A stretch of 64,000 nucleotides of DNA from Streptomyces sp. CBMA123 (GTDB lineage: Bacteria > Actinomycetota > Actinomycetes > Streptomycetales > Streptomycetaceae), in NCBI RefSeq assembly GCF_014596465.1, contig NZ_MECK01000068.1, forward strand, positions 1-64,000, read 5' to 3'. The translations under genes and the position numbers were made by a program. Under the pieces are notes generated by a model. The model was not told the DNA's origin, made no database searches, and saw only the letters and a program-made list of their open reading frames with translations. Positions 1 through 8,551 of the stretch are shown here, one piece after another (positions within the stretch are counted from its first letter, which is position 1; every line of letters starts with the position of its first letter).

Positions 1-1
1 G

Positions 2-490
2 GTCGTCCACGCGGCGGACCCGGCCGCCGAGCAGGCCGGGGCCTTCGACCGGGGCGCCCCGCTCGCCGAGCGCCCGACCGTCCAGGTGCTCCGCCCGGAC
101 GACCCCTCGCTGCACCCGGCGGGCCACCACACCGCCGTGCTGACCGCGACCGTCCCCTCCACCAGGGGCCACGACTGGGCGGCCCCCGGCGCCGCCGACC
201 GCTTCGCCGACCGGATGCTCGCCCACGCGGACGCGGCCGGCCTGGGCCTCGGCGAGCGCGTGCTGTGGCGGGTGGTCCGCACCCCCGCCGACACCGAGCG
301 CGAGAACGGCTCCCGCTTCGGCGCCGTCCCCCGCCCGGCCCTGCCCGGCGCGCGCGGCGCCTACCTCCAGGCCGCCACCGAGGCGTACCCGGGCCACTAC
401 CTGATCGGCGGCGGCGCCCATCCCGGCGGCGGGCTCGCCCGGGTCGGCATGTCGGCGTGCATCACGGCCAACCTCATCGGCCCGGCCTGA
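2..490 (+). CDS. C-terminal part of an FAD-dependent oxidoreductase (phytoene desaturase-like), cut by window start
   Basis: Only the last ~162 residues are present; the reading frame is open from base 2 to a TGA at 488-490, so the gene starts upstream of the window. The C-terminal stretch LIGGGAHPGGGLARVG followed by a helix-like tail resembles the FAD-contacting end of the CrtI/phytoene desaturase family of amine-oxidase-like flavoproteins. The family oxidises carotenoid or related lipid precursors at the membrane, and a polyprenyl diphosphate synthase lies 2 kb away, which fits terpenoid metabolism. Family assignment rests on this short segment; the substrate cannot be inferred. Confidence 0.6.
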   Translation, partial: VVHAADPAAEQAGAFDRGAPLAERPTVQVLRPDDPSLHPAGHHTAVLTATVPSTRGHDWAAPGAADRFADRMLAHADAAGLGLGERVLWRVVRTPADTERENGSRFGAVPRPALPGARGAYLQAATEAYPGHYLIGGGAHPGGGLARVGMSACITANLIGPA

Positions 491-524
491 GGCGTCCGTC
501 GGCCCGTACGCGCCGCCGCGTCCG

Positions 525-1439
525 TCAGCCCTGGTGCCAGGTGTTCTGCTGCTGGTAGCCGTAGTTCTGGTCGTACGCCGGCTGCTGGGGAATGCCCTGG
601 CCGTGCTGGTCCGGCTGGGGCTGCCACTGCTGCTGGTCGTGCTGCTGCTGGTCGTGCTGCTGGTGCTCGTGCTGCTGCCGGTGCTGGTCGTGCTGCTGGT
701 GCTGCTGGGCGTTCGGGTCCCAGGCCTGCTGCTGGTAGCCCTGGTACGGGTCCTGGGGCTGCTGGTAGCCGCCGTACGGGTCCTGCTGCTGTTGCGGGTA
801 GCCGCCGTAGGACTGCTGGTCGTAGGCGTAGGCGGGCTGCTGCTGGGTCTGCCACTGCTGCTGGTCGTAGCCGGGCTGGTAGGCCGGGGCGTACGGGTCC
901 TGCGGCTGCGCGGTCTGCGGCTGCTCGTAGTAGGAGGGGGCGTAGACGCCGTCCTGGGCCAGCTCCTGCATCTCGAAGGCGGCGGTCTGCTCGACCTCCG
1001 GGGCCTCTTCGGCGGCCGGCTCCGGCATCGGGGCCACGGCCGGGGCCGGGGTCTCCTCGACCGCGCTGACCTCGCCGACCCGCTTCTCCTTCGCCGTCGC
1101 GGCGGCCGTGACCGCCGCGCCACCGGTCAGGGCGCCGAGCAGCGGCACCTTGGCGAGCGGGCCGGGCAGGCTGCCGTCGGCCTTCCGCAGGGACCAGCCG
1201 TTCTGGTAGCCGCGCTTGACCGAGAGGGTGACGAAGGCCTGGCCGACCGCGAACAGGCCCGCTCCGACGCCGATCACCACGACCGAGTCGAGGCCCATCC
1301 CGACGGCCACGCCGAGGAACCCCGCCAGGGCCAGCACCCGCCAGTGCACCGGCGCCCGGTTCTGCAGCAGCACCTCGGCGACCAGCCAGAGCGCCACCAC
1401 CGCCAACGCGACGTACAGCAGCAGATATCCGATGCCCAT
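525..1439 (-). CDS. Membrane protein with Gln/Tyr/His-rich cytoplasmic tail
   Basis: The 304-residue protein starts at ATG 1439, preceded by GGAGG about 8 nt upstream; a longer frame to 1553 lacks such a site. Residues 4-72 form about three hydrophobic segments, followed by a basic KRG stop-transfer-like region. From about residue 110 the chain becomes acidic/Pro-Ala-rich, and from about 180 to the end it is a low-complexity tail rich in Q, Y, P and H with repeated DPYxGYQQ-like motifs and a QHDQ-type block. No catalytic motif is visible. It is convergent with the upstream oxidoreductase (34-bp gap). Function unknown; similar tails occur in actinobacterial membrane scaffold proteins, but that is only analogy. 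Confidence 0.75.
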   Translation of the reverse strand: MGIGYLLLYVALAVVALWLVAEVLLQNRAPVHWRVLALAGFLGVAVGMGLDSVVVIGVGAGLFAVGQAFVTLSVKRGYQNGWSLRKADGSLPGPLAKVPLLGALTGGAAVTAAATAKEKRVGEVSAVEETPAPAVAPMPEPAAEEAPEVEQTAAFEMQELAQDGVYAPSYYEQPQTAQPQDPYAPAYQPGYDQQQWQTQQQPAYAYDQQSYGGYPQQQQDPYGGYQQPQDPYQGYQQQAWDPNAQQHQQHDQHRQQHEHQQHDQQQHDQQQWQPQPDQHGQGIPQQPAYDQNYGYQQQNTWHQG

Positions 1440-1558
1440 CCGCCCGCTACCTCCAGTCGCGTGCCCGCGCGCGCCGCGCGTGTGCGGCGACTGTACCGGT
1501 TCAACGGCCGGGGTACCGCATCGCGTTCCCGCCGTCGGCGGCACCGGCCGCACACGAC

Positions 1559-1591
1559 CGGGCCCGCCACCGCAGCACGGTGGCGGGCCCG
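1559..1591 (-). terminator. Rho-independent-type hairpin downstream of metF
   Basis: A perfect 13-bp inverted repeat (1559-1571 with 1579-1591, 7-nt loop) begins 14 nt after the metF stop. It has no long U tract, as is common for Streptomyces terminators. Confidence 0.7.
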
Positions 1592-1604
1592 TGAACAGCC
1601 GTGG

Positions 1605-2519
1605 TCAGCGGTGGTGCAGACCCAGGTTCTGGTAGATCTCCAGCGTCGCCGTGGAGTGGTTGAGCGTGATGAAGTGCAGGCCGGGCGCGCCCTCGGCGAG
1701 CAGCCGCTCGGCCATCGCGGTGGCGTGCTCCATGCCGATCGCGCGCAGCGCCGCCGGGTCGTCGATGGCGGCGCGCAGCCGGGCCTCCAGGTCGACCGGG
1801 AAGGCCGAGCCGCTGAGCTGGGGGAAGCGCTCCAGCTGCTTGGCGTTGGTGACCGGCATGATCTCCGGGATGATCGGCGTCTCGCAGCCCGCGGCGGTGA
1901 CCCGGTCGCGGAACCGCAGGTAGTCGTCCACCTCGAAGAACATCTGGGTGATCGCGTAGTCGGCGCCGGAGCGGACCTTGGCGATGAAGTGCCGGATGTC
2001 CTCGTCCCAGTCGGTCGAGCGCGGGTGCCGGTTCGGCGAGGCCGCAACACCGACGCAGAAGTCGCCGATGCCCTTGATCAGCTCCACCAGCTCGTACGCG
2101 TAGGTGACGCCGTCCGGGTGGCGGACCCACTCGCCCATCGGGTCGCCGGGCGGGTCGCCCCGGACCGCGAGGACGTTGCGCACGCCCTGGTCGGCGTACT
2201 GGCCGATGATGTTGCGCAGTTCGGCGACCGAGTGGTCCACCGCGGTCAGGTGGGCGACCGGGGTGAGCGTGGTCTCGGTGGCGATCCGGCCGACGATGTT
2301 GACGGTGCGCTCGCGCGAGGAGCCGCCGGCGCCGTACGTCATGCAGACGAAGTTCGGGTCCAGCGGTTCGAGCCGCCGGATGGCGTCCCAGAGCCTCTGC
2401 TCGCCGGCCTCGGTGCGCGGCGGCATGAACTCGAAGGAGAAGGAGCGCTTTCCGGCCGCCAGGAGTTCGCGGACCGTGAGCGCACGGTCCGGTCTCGTGG
2501 AAGCGATGCCGAGTGCCAT
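1605..2519 (-). CDS. metF: Methylenetetrahydrofolate reductase
   Basis: The 304-residue flavoprotein reduces 5,10-methylene-THF to 5-methyl-THF, the methyl donor for methionine synthesis. The protein has the full TIM-barrel family length. It shows the N-terminal SFEFMPPRT motif with the conserved active-site Glu30, the YGAGGS segment, LAVRGDPP, the [18 protein letters not shown] block and the IPGIMP-like IIPEIMPV segment. ATG 2519 is the only good start, but no Shine-Dalgarno sequence is evident; instead a very stable UUCG hairpin lies 13-34 nt upstream (see 2532-2553). The gene is divergent from the polyprenyl synthase and ends at a strong hairpin. Family call is secure. Confidence 0.95.
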   Translation of the reverse strand: MALGIASTRPDRALTVRELLAAGKRSFSFEFMPPRTEAGEQRLWDAIRRLEPLDPNFVCMTYGAGGSSRERTVNIVGRIATETTLTPVAHLTAVDHSVAELRNIIGQYADQGVRNVLAVRGDPPGDPMGEWVRHPDGVTYAYELVELIKGIGDFCVGVAASPNRHPRSTDWDEDIRHFIAKVRSGADYAITQMFFEVDDYLRFRDRVTAAGCETPIIPEIMPVTNAKQLERFPQLSGSAFPVDLEARLRAAIDDPAALRAIGMEHATAMAERLLAEGAPGLHFITLNHSTATLEIYQNLGLHHR

Positions 2520-2531
2520 GCTCGCAGGTTA

Positions 2532-2553
2532 TCCGGCCCCCGAAGGGGCCGGA
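2532..2553 (-). promoter_or_regulatory. UUCG-tetraloop hairpin in the metF leader
   Basis: On the metF strand, a 9-bp perfect G/C-rich stem encloses a C(UUCG)G loop, ending 13 nt before the metF ATG. It occupies the place where an RBS would be expected. It may be an RNA structure controlling metF translation, an attenuator remnant, or a terminator of transcription arriving from upstream. Structure is seen; role is inference. Confidence 0.45.
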
Positions 2554-2701
2554 CAACTCGGTTCCACGATTCGGGACAAGTAGTGGACGGGCTTCCGCTT
2601 CCTTCCCGCCGCCCCGCATGCCCCGGTCGACCCGCTCGCACGGCCGTTCCCCGCCGCCCCGCTACGCTTGCTGCACCCCAGCGAACCAGCGGAGCCTCAT
2701 C

Positions 2702-3808
2702 GTGACCTCGTCCAGCAACCGGCCGGCCAACCCCATGGACGTGGAGGACGTCCGCACCCGCGTCAACGCGGCCCTCGCCGAGTTCATGGACGGCCAGTCC
2801 GCGCTGCTCGGCAAGATCTCGCCGCACCTGGTGCCCGCCGCCGACGCCCTGCGGGACTTCCTGCTGGACGGCGGCAAGCGGCTGCGCCCGGCCTTCTGCT
2901 ACTGGGGCTGGCGGGCCGCGGGCGGGCCCGCCGCCGGCGAGGGGATCGCCAACGCGGCGGCCGCGCTGGAACTGCTGCAGGCCAGCGCCCTGGTGCACGA
3001 CGACCTGATGGACCGCAGCGACACCCGCCGCGGCCTGCCCTCGGTGCACCGCCGCTTCGAGGCGCTGCACCGGGACAGCGGCTGGCGCGGCGACCGCGAG
3101 CAGTACGGCGCCTCGGCCGCGGTGCTGCTCGGCGACCTGCTGCTGATCTGGTGCGACGAGCTGTTCCTGCGCTCCGGCCTGGACCCGGCCGCCGTGCTGG
3201 CCGCCAAGCCGAGGTTCGACCTGATGCGCACCGAGGTCATGCTCGGCCAGTACCTGGACGTGCTGGAGCCGGTGGCCGGCGACTCCGCCGACGAGGGCGC
3301 GCTGGAGCGGGCGCAGACCGTCCTGCACTACAAGTCGGCGAAGTACACCATCGAACGGCCGCTGCAGGTCGGCGCGCTGCTCGCCGGGGCCGGGCCGGAG
3401 CTGGTCGAGGCCCTCGGCGCGTTCGGGCTGCCGCTGGGCGAGGCCTTCCAGCTGCGGGACGACCTGCTCGGCGTCTTCGGGGACCCGGCCGTCACCGGCA
3501 AGCCCGCCGGGGACGACCTGCGCGAGGGCAAGCGCACCCTGCTGGTCGCGCACGCGATGCGCGCCCTGCCGCCGGCCGACGCCCGGCACCTGGACGCCCG
3601 GCTCGGCGCGCCGGACCTGGCCGGCGAGGAGGTCGCCGAGCTGAGCGGGCTGGTCGCCCGCAGCGGCGCGCCCGAGCTGGTGGAAGCCCGGATCGAGGAG
3701 CTGATGCGGCAGTCGCTGGCCGCGCTGGCGGCGGCGCCGCTGGCCGACGAGCGGGCCCGTACGGTGCTGCTGGCACTGGCCGAGGCCGCCACCGTCCGCA
3801 AGTACTGA
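2702..3808 (+). CDS. Polyprenyl (GGPP/FPP-type) diphosphate synthase
   Basis: The 368-residue trans-prenyltransferase condenses IPP with allylic diphosphates. The first aspartate-rich motif DDLMD is at residues 100-104 after LVH, the GGKRLRP substrate-binding motif is near 57-63, and the second Asp-rich region reads RDDLLG near residue 252, with Gly in place of the third Asp. GTG 2702 is chosen because GGAG lies 8 nt upstream; MDV at residue 12 is an internal alternative. It diverges from metF and converges on thiE (25-bp gap). M. tuberculosis has a prenyl synthase (IdsA2, Rv2173) next to its metF-like gene. Product chain length cannot be read from sequence alone; menaquinone, carotenoid or other isoprenoid supply is possible. 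Confidence 0.9.
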   Translation: MTSSSNRPANPMDVEDVRTRVNAALAEFMDGQSALLGKISPHLVPAADALRDFLLDGGKRLRPAFCYWGWRAAGGPAAGEGIANAAAALELLQASALVHDDLMDRSDTRRGLPSVHRRFEALHRDSGWRGDREQYGASAAVLLGDLLLIWCDELFLRSGLDPAAVLAAKPRFDLMRTEVMLGQYLDVLEPVAGDSADEGALERAQTVLHYKSAKYTIERPLQVGALLAGAGPELVEALGAFGLPLGEAFQLRDDLLGVFGDPAVTGKPAGDDLREGKRTLLVAHAMRALPPADARHLDARLGAPDLAGEEVAELSGLVARSGAPELVEARIEELMRQSLAALAAAPLADERARTVLLALAEAATVRKY

Positions 3809-3833
3809 GGGACGGCGACGGCCTCGGGAGCGG

Positions 3834-4487
3834 TCAGAGCGCCGCGCGCACCCGGCGGGCGAGCTCGGCGGCGGCCGCCCGCGGGTCCTCGGCCGCGGTG
3901 ACGGCCCGGACCACGACGATCCGGCGGGCGCCGGCGGCCAGCACCTCGTCCAGGTTGCCGAGGTCGATCCCGCCGATCGCGAACCACGGCCGGTCGGTGG
4001 CCTGCTTCGCCGCGTACGAGACCAGGCCGAGGCCCGGCGCGTGGCGGCCCGGCTTGGTCGGGGTGGGCCAGACCGGGCCGGTGCAGAAGTAGTCCACGCC
4101 CGGCTCGGCGACCGCCGCGTCCACCTCGGACTCGGCGTGGCAGGACCGCCCGATCAGCACGTCCTCGCCGAGGATCGCCCGGGCGGCCGGCACCGGCAGG
4201 TCGTCCTGGCCGAGGTGCAGCACGTCCGGCCGGGCCGCGTGGGCGACGTCGGCGCGGTCGTTGACCGCCAGCAGCTTGCCGTGGCGGCGGCAGGCGTCGG
4301 CGAAGACCTCCAGGGCCGCCAGCTCCTGCTTGGCCTCCAGGCCCTTGTCGCGGAGCTGGACGATGTCCACCCCGCCGGCCAGCGCCGCGTCCAGGAACTC
4401 GGCCAGGTCGCCCTGCTCGCGCCGGGCGTCGGTGCACAGGTAGAGCCGGGCGTCGGCCAGGCGGGCACGCAGCGTGTCCGCCGCCAT
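3834..4487 (-). CDS. thiE: Thiamine phosphate synthase
   Basis: The 217-residue TIM-barrel enzyme joins HMP-pyrophosphate and thiazole phosphate to thiamine monophosphate. Recognisable motifs are [48 protein letters not shown] and FAIGGI. The ATG at 4487 overlaps the TGA of the upstream regulator gene by one base (TGATG), so translation is probably coupled; longer upstream frames only read through the neighbour. It lies near, but divergent from, the thiOSG operon. No TPP riboswitch is seen in front of this transcript, unlike thiO. Confidence 0.95.
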   Translation of the reverse strand: MAADTLRARLADARLYLCTDARREQGDLAEFLDAALAGGVDIVQLRDKGLEAKQELAALEVFADACRRHGKLLAVNDRADVAHAARPDVLHLGQDDLPVPAARAILGEDVLIGRSCHAESEVDAAVAEPGVDYFCTGPVWPTPTKPGRHAPGLGLVSYAAKQATDRPWFAIGGIDLGNLDEVLAAGARRIVVVRAVTAAEDPRAAAAELARRVRAAL

Positions 4488-4852
4488 CAGATCAGCATCG
4501 CCTGGGCGCGGCGCTTGACCTCGGTGCCGCGGTTCTCCCGCAGCGCCTGGATCGGGCTGCCGGGCAGCGACGGGTCCTCGGTGAAGAGCCACTCCAGGAT
4601 CTCCACGTCGTTGTACCCGCAGTCGCGCAGCAGGTTCAGGGTGCCGGACAGGTGCTTGACCAGCCCCGGGCCGTCGATGAACGCCGCAGGGACCTGCAGC
4701 GACTTGTTGGGGCCGCGGCGGACCGCGATCAGCTCACGCTTCCTGACCATGTCGCGGACCTCGGTGACCAGCACACCCCACTGCTCCGAGATGTCGGGGA
4801 GGTACATCCACTCGGGGACCAGGGCTTCAATCTTGCTTTCGATCTCGCTCAC
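4487..4852 (-). CDS. Rv2175c-family winged-helix DNA-binding protein
   Basis: The 121-residue protein has a family-typical start ([12 protein letters not shown]), which forms the winged-helix region near residues 16-50 with the [13 protein letters not shown] wing, followed by a conserved helical C-terminus. In M. tuberculosis, Rv2175c is a DNA-binding substrate of the kinase PknL encoded next to it; here a PknL-like PASTA kinase is encoded 3.7 kb away. The gene is cotranscribed with thiE by a one-base overlap, and the flavoprotein gene lies 33 bp upstream on the same strand. Its DNA target is unknown. Confidence 0.85.
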   Translation of the reverse strand: MSEIESKIEALVPEWMYLPDISEQWGVLVTEVRDMVRKRELIAVRRGPNKSLQVPAAFIDGPGLVKHLSGTLNLLRDCGYNDVEILEWLFTEDPSLPGSPIQALRENRGTEVKRRAQAMLI

Positions 4853-4885
4853 GCCACCAGACTGCCACCTCCGCGCCGTCCGGCG

Positions 4886-6088
4886 CTAAGCGGTGGCCCC
4901 CTTGAGCGGCACCGAGGGGTCCGCGGCGAGGGCCCGGTCGAGCACCGCGCCGCGTTCGATCAGCTTCCGGCCCTGGGTGAGGTCGCGCGGCCGGTCCACG
5001 GCCAGCAGCGCGCTCGGCACCCCGTCGCGCAGCCACAGCACCGTCCAGGCGGCGTCCTGCGGGCCGCCGCGCCACAGCGGTTCGTCGCCCTCGGCGTGCC
5101 GGCCGGCGTACTGGACCATCCGCCCGAACTGCTCGGACCAGAAGTACGGCACCGGGTCGTACGGCGCGTCCGCCCCGAGCACGGCGGCGGCCGCGGCGCC
5201 GCCCGACTGCAGCGCGTGGTCCCAGTGCTGGACGGCCAGCCGGGCGCCGGAACGGGCCGACGGGTAGCTGACGCAGTCCCCGGCCGCGAACACCCCGGGC
5301 AGGCCGGTGCGCAGCCGCCCGTCCACCACGACCGCGCCGGAGGCGTCCAGCTCGACGCCCGAGCCGGCCAGCCAGCCCGTTGCGGGCCGGGCGCCGACGC
5401 CGACCACCACCTCGTCGGCGGGCAGGTGGGAGCCGTCCGCCAGCAGCACCGCCCCGGGCTCGACGGCGGCCACGCCGACCCCGCAGCGCAGCTCCACCCC
5501 GGCCTCGGCGTACCAGGCGGCCATCGCCGAGCCGATCTCGGTCGGAAGCGCCCCGGGCACCGGCGCCGGACCGGCCTCGACCACGGTGACCTCGCAGCCG
5601 GCCTGCCGCGCCGCGGTGGCCACCTCGGCGCCGATCCAGCCCGCGCCGACCAGCACCAGCCGCAGCCCGGGGCGCAGCAGCGCGCGCAGCGCAAGGGCGT
5701 CGTCCAGGGTGTGCAGCAGGTGGGCGCGCTCGGCCCCGGGCAGGGCGCGCGGGGTGGCGCCGGTGGCGATCACCAGCGAGTCGTACCGGAGGTCGCCGCC
5801 GTCGGTGTGCAGCACGCCCGGGGTGAGGCCGGTGGCGCGGCGGCCGGTGAGCAGCTCGATGCCGAGCCCGTCGTAGTCGATGTCCAGGGTGGTGGCGTCG
5901 GCCTTGCCGAGCAGCACGTCCTTGGAGAGCGGCGGCCGGTCGTACGGCGCGTGCGCCTCCTCGCCGACCAGCACGATCCGCCCGCGCCAGCCGCCCTCCC
6001 GCAGCTTCAGGGCGCACTGCGCCCCGGCCAGTCCGGCCCCGACGACGACCACCCGATCCGTTGCGCTCAGCTCTGCCACGCCCGTCAC
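4886..6088 (-). CDS. NAD(P)/FAD-dependent oxidoreductase, ferredoxin reductase-like
   Basis: The 400-residue flavoprotein is of the rubredoxin/ferredoxin reductase (pyridine nucleotide-disulfide oxidoreductase) superfamily. An N-terminal FAD dinucleotide fold (VVVVGAGLAGAQCAL), the YDRPPLSK motif, the SLVIATGATPR motif, a second NAD-binding fold near residue 150 (LVLVGAGWIGAEVA) and the GVFAAGDC motif are all visible. It likely passes electrons from NAD(P)H to a ferredoxin partner not encoded nearby. GTG 6088 is used; a second in-frame GTG three codons later is possible and neither has a strong RBS. It diverges from the thiO riboswitch region. Confidence 0.85.
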   Translation of the reverse strand: MTGVAELSATDRVVVVGAGLAGAQCALKLREGGWRGRIVLVGEEAHAPYDRPPLSKDVLLGKADATTLDIDYDGLGIELLTGRRATGLTPGVLHTDGGDLRYDSLVIATGATPRALPGAERAHLLHTLDDALALRALLRPGLRLVLVGAGWIGAEVATAARQAGCEVTVVEAGPAPVPGALPTEIGSAMAAWYAEAGVELRCGVGVAAVEPGAVLLADGSHLPADEVVVGVGARPATGWLAGSGVELDASGAVVVDGRLRTGLPGVFAAGDCVSYPSARSGARLAVQHWDHALQSGGAAAAAVLGADAPYDPVPYFWSEQFGRMVQYAGRHAEGDEPLWRGGPQDAAWTVLWLRDGVPSALLAVDRPRDLTQGRKLIERGAVLDRALAADPSVPLKGATA

Positions 6089-6176
6089 TGTACTCAGCGC
6101 CGCCGGGGCTCCCGCCGCCCGTCCAGCCGGTGTACGGCCCTTCGGCCGGGCCGACCCCCGGCGTTAAGGTGGGTGC

Positions 6177-6271
6177 ACCACACGGGAGCCCGGCGTACCG
6201 GGCTGAGAGGCGGGCTGGCACGGCCCGCGACCGTCCGAACCTGATCCGGGTCATACCGGCGAAGGGAGAAG
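6177..6271 (+). promoter_or_regulatory. TPP riboswitch (THI element) upstream of thiOSG
   Basis: The conserved thi-box pieces are present in order: CACGGGAGCC, the CTGAGAGG segment at about 6202-6209, and the terminal CCTGATCCGGGTCATACC plus GGCGAAGGGA at about 6240-6268. This is the TPP-binding aptamer. It runs to within 8 nt of the TTG start and includes the GGGAG that serves as RBS, so translational occlusion is the likely output. Confidence 0.93.
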
Positions 6272-6278
6272 AGCAGCT

Positions 6279-7463
6279 TTGTCACGCTTGCCGACAGGCA
6301 GCCGCGCGGACGTGCTGGTGATCGGCGGGGGCGTCATCGGCCTCGCCGTCGCCTGGCGCGCCGCCCAGCGCGGGCTGCGGAACGTGACCGTGGTCGACCC
6401 CGACCACGGCAGGGGCGCGGCCGGGGTCGCCGCCGGGATGCTCGCCCCGGTCACCGAGCTGCAGTACGGCGAGGAGCCGCTGCTGCACCTCGGGATGGCC
6501 TCCAACCGGCGGTACGAGGGCTTCGCCGCCGAGCTCACCGAGGCGAGCGGCGGCCTGGACACCGGCTACCGCCGGTGCGGCACCGTCGCCGTCGCCCTGG
6601 ACTCCGACGACCGCGAGGAACTGCGCGAACTGCACGACTTCCACCGGCGGCTGGGCCTGGACTCCGACTGGCTGACCGGCCGGGAGGCCCGCCGGCTGGA
6701 GCCGATGCTCGCCCCCGGTGTGCGCGGCGCCCTGCACGTCGCGGACGACCACCAGGTGGACCCGCGCCGGCTGCTCACCGCCCTGGTCGCCGCCGGCGAG
6801 CGGGCCGGGGTGCGGCTGCACCGGGGCGAGGCCGTCGAGCTGCTGGTCGAGGGCGGCCGCGCGGTCGGCGCCCGGCTGGACACCGGGGAGACCCTGACCG
6901 CCGAGCAGGTCGTGCTCGCCGCCGGCCCGCACAGCCACCGGCTGCCCGGCCTGCCCGAGGGGGTGCTGCCCGCGGTGCGCCCGGTGAAGGGACAGGTGCT
7001 GCGGCTGCAGATCCCCGAGACCTACCGGCCGTTCCTCTCCCGCAACGTGCGCGCGGTGGTGCGCGGTCGGCACCTGTACCTGGTGCCGCGCGAGAACGGC
7101 GAGCTGGTGATCGGCGCGACCACCGAGGAGCAGGGCTACGACACCACCGTCACCGCCGGCGGGGTGTACGAACTCCTGCGCGACGCGCATGAGTTGGTCC
7201 CGGGCATCACCGAACTCCCGCTGCGCGAGACGGCCGCCGGGCTGCGCCCCGGCTCGCCGGACAACGCTCCGCTGCTGGGCCCCACGTCACTGCCCGGACT
7301 GGTCGCCGCCACCGGCCACTACCGCAACGGCGTACTGCTCACCCCGGTCACCGCCGACCTGCTCGCCGACTACCTGGCGACCGGCGAAGTCCCCGACCTG
7401 GCAAGGCCGTTCACGCCCACCCGGTTCTCCCCCGCCGTCCCCCCGATGAAGGCCTCCGCATGA
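6279..7463 (+). CDS. thiO: Glycine oxidase ThiO
   Basis: The 394-residue flavoenzyme oxidises glycine to dehydroglycine for thiazole synthesis. The FAD-binding DVLVIGGGVIGLAVAWRAA motif lies at residues 11-29 and the GVAAGMLAP motif follows; the C-terminal AAGLRPGSPDNAPLLGP and TGHYRNGVLLTP segments are typical of ThiO. It starts at TTG 6279 with GGGAG about 10 nt upstream inside the riboswitch; no in-frame ATG is near. The stop overlaps thiS by ATGA, so the three genes form a coupled operon under TPP control. Confidence 0.95.
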   Translation: MSRLPTGSRADVLVIGGGVIGLAVAWRAAQRGLRNVTVVDPDHGRGAAGVAAGMLAPVTELQYGEEPLLHLGMASNRRYEGFAAELTEASGGLDTGYRRCGTVAVALDSDDREELRELHDFHRRLGLDSDWLTGREARRLEPMLAPGVRGALHVADDHQVDPRRLLTALVAAGERAGVRLHRGEAVELLVEGGRAVGARLDTGETLTAEQVVLAAGPHSHRLPGLPEGVLPAVRPVKGQVLRLQIPETYRPFLSRNVRAVVRGRHLYLVPRENGELVIGATTEEQGYDTTVTAGGVYELLRDAHELVPGITELPLRETAAGLRPGSPDNAPLLGPTSLPGLVAATGHYRNGVLLTPVTADLLADYLATGEVPDLARPFTPTRFSPAVPPMKASA

Positions 7464-7669
7464 CCGAGATCGCCCTGACCGTCAACGGCGAGCCCCGCCG
7501 GGTGCCCGCCACGACCACCCTCGCCGAGCTGGTGGCCACCGTCAGCGCCGCCAACACCGGTGTCGCCGCCGCCCTCAACGAGGCCGTGGTGCCGCGCAGT
7601 TCGTGGTCCGGAACGACGCTGGACAGCGGCGACCGGGTCGAGATCCTCACCGCCGTCCAGGGAGGCTGA
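7460..7669 (+). CDS. thiS: Sulfur carrier protein ThiS
   Basis: The 69-residue ubiquitin-like sulfur carrier ends in the required Gly-Gly (VQGG) that is adenylated and thiocarboxylated before donating sulfur to ThiG. N-terminal VNGEPRRV and the VAAALNEAVVPRSSW segment are family signatures. It overlaps thiO by four bases and sits three bases before thiG. Confidence 0.95.
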   Translation: MTEIALTVNGEPRRVPATTTLAELVATVSAANTGVAAALNEAVVPRSSWSGTTLDSGDRVEILTAVQGG

Positions 7670-8479
<810 letters not shown>

Positions 8480-8491
8480 GCCGTGTCACAA

Positions 8492-8524
8492 GCCGGTCCC
8501 GGAGCGATGTCCGCCGGGACCGGC
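8492..8524 (+). terminator. Hairpin terminator after thiG
   Basis: An 11-bp perfect stem (8492-8502 with 8514-8524) and 11-nt loop lies 13 nt after the thiG stop, just before the kinase gene promoter. Confidence 0.65.
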
Positions 8525-8551
8525 ACCCACCCGCCCCACTAGACTCGCCGG

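Noticed and set aside
534-2705. 723-residue plus-strand open frame over the Q-rich protein and metF
   Set aside because: It is an antisense shadow of high-GC coding DNA; the minus-strand genes have family matches and RBSs.
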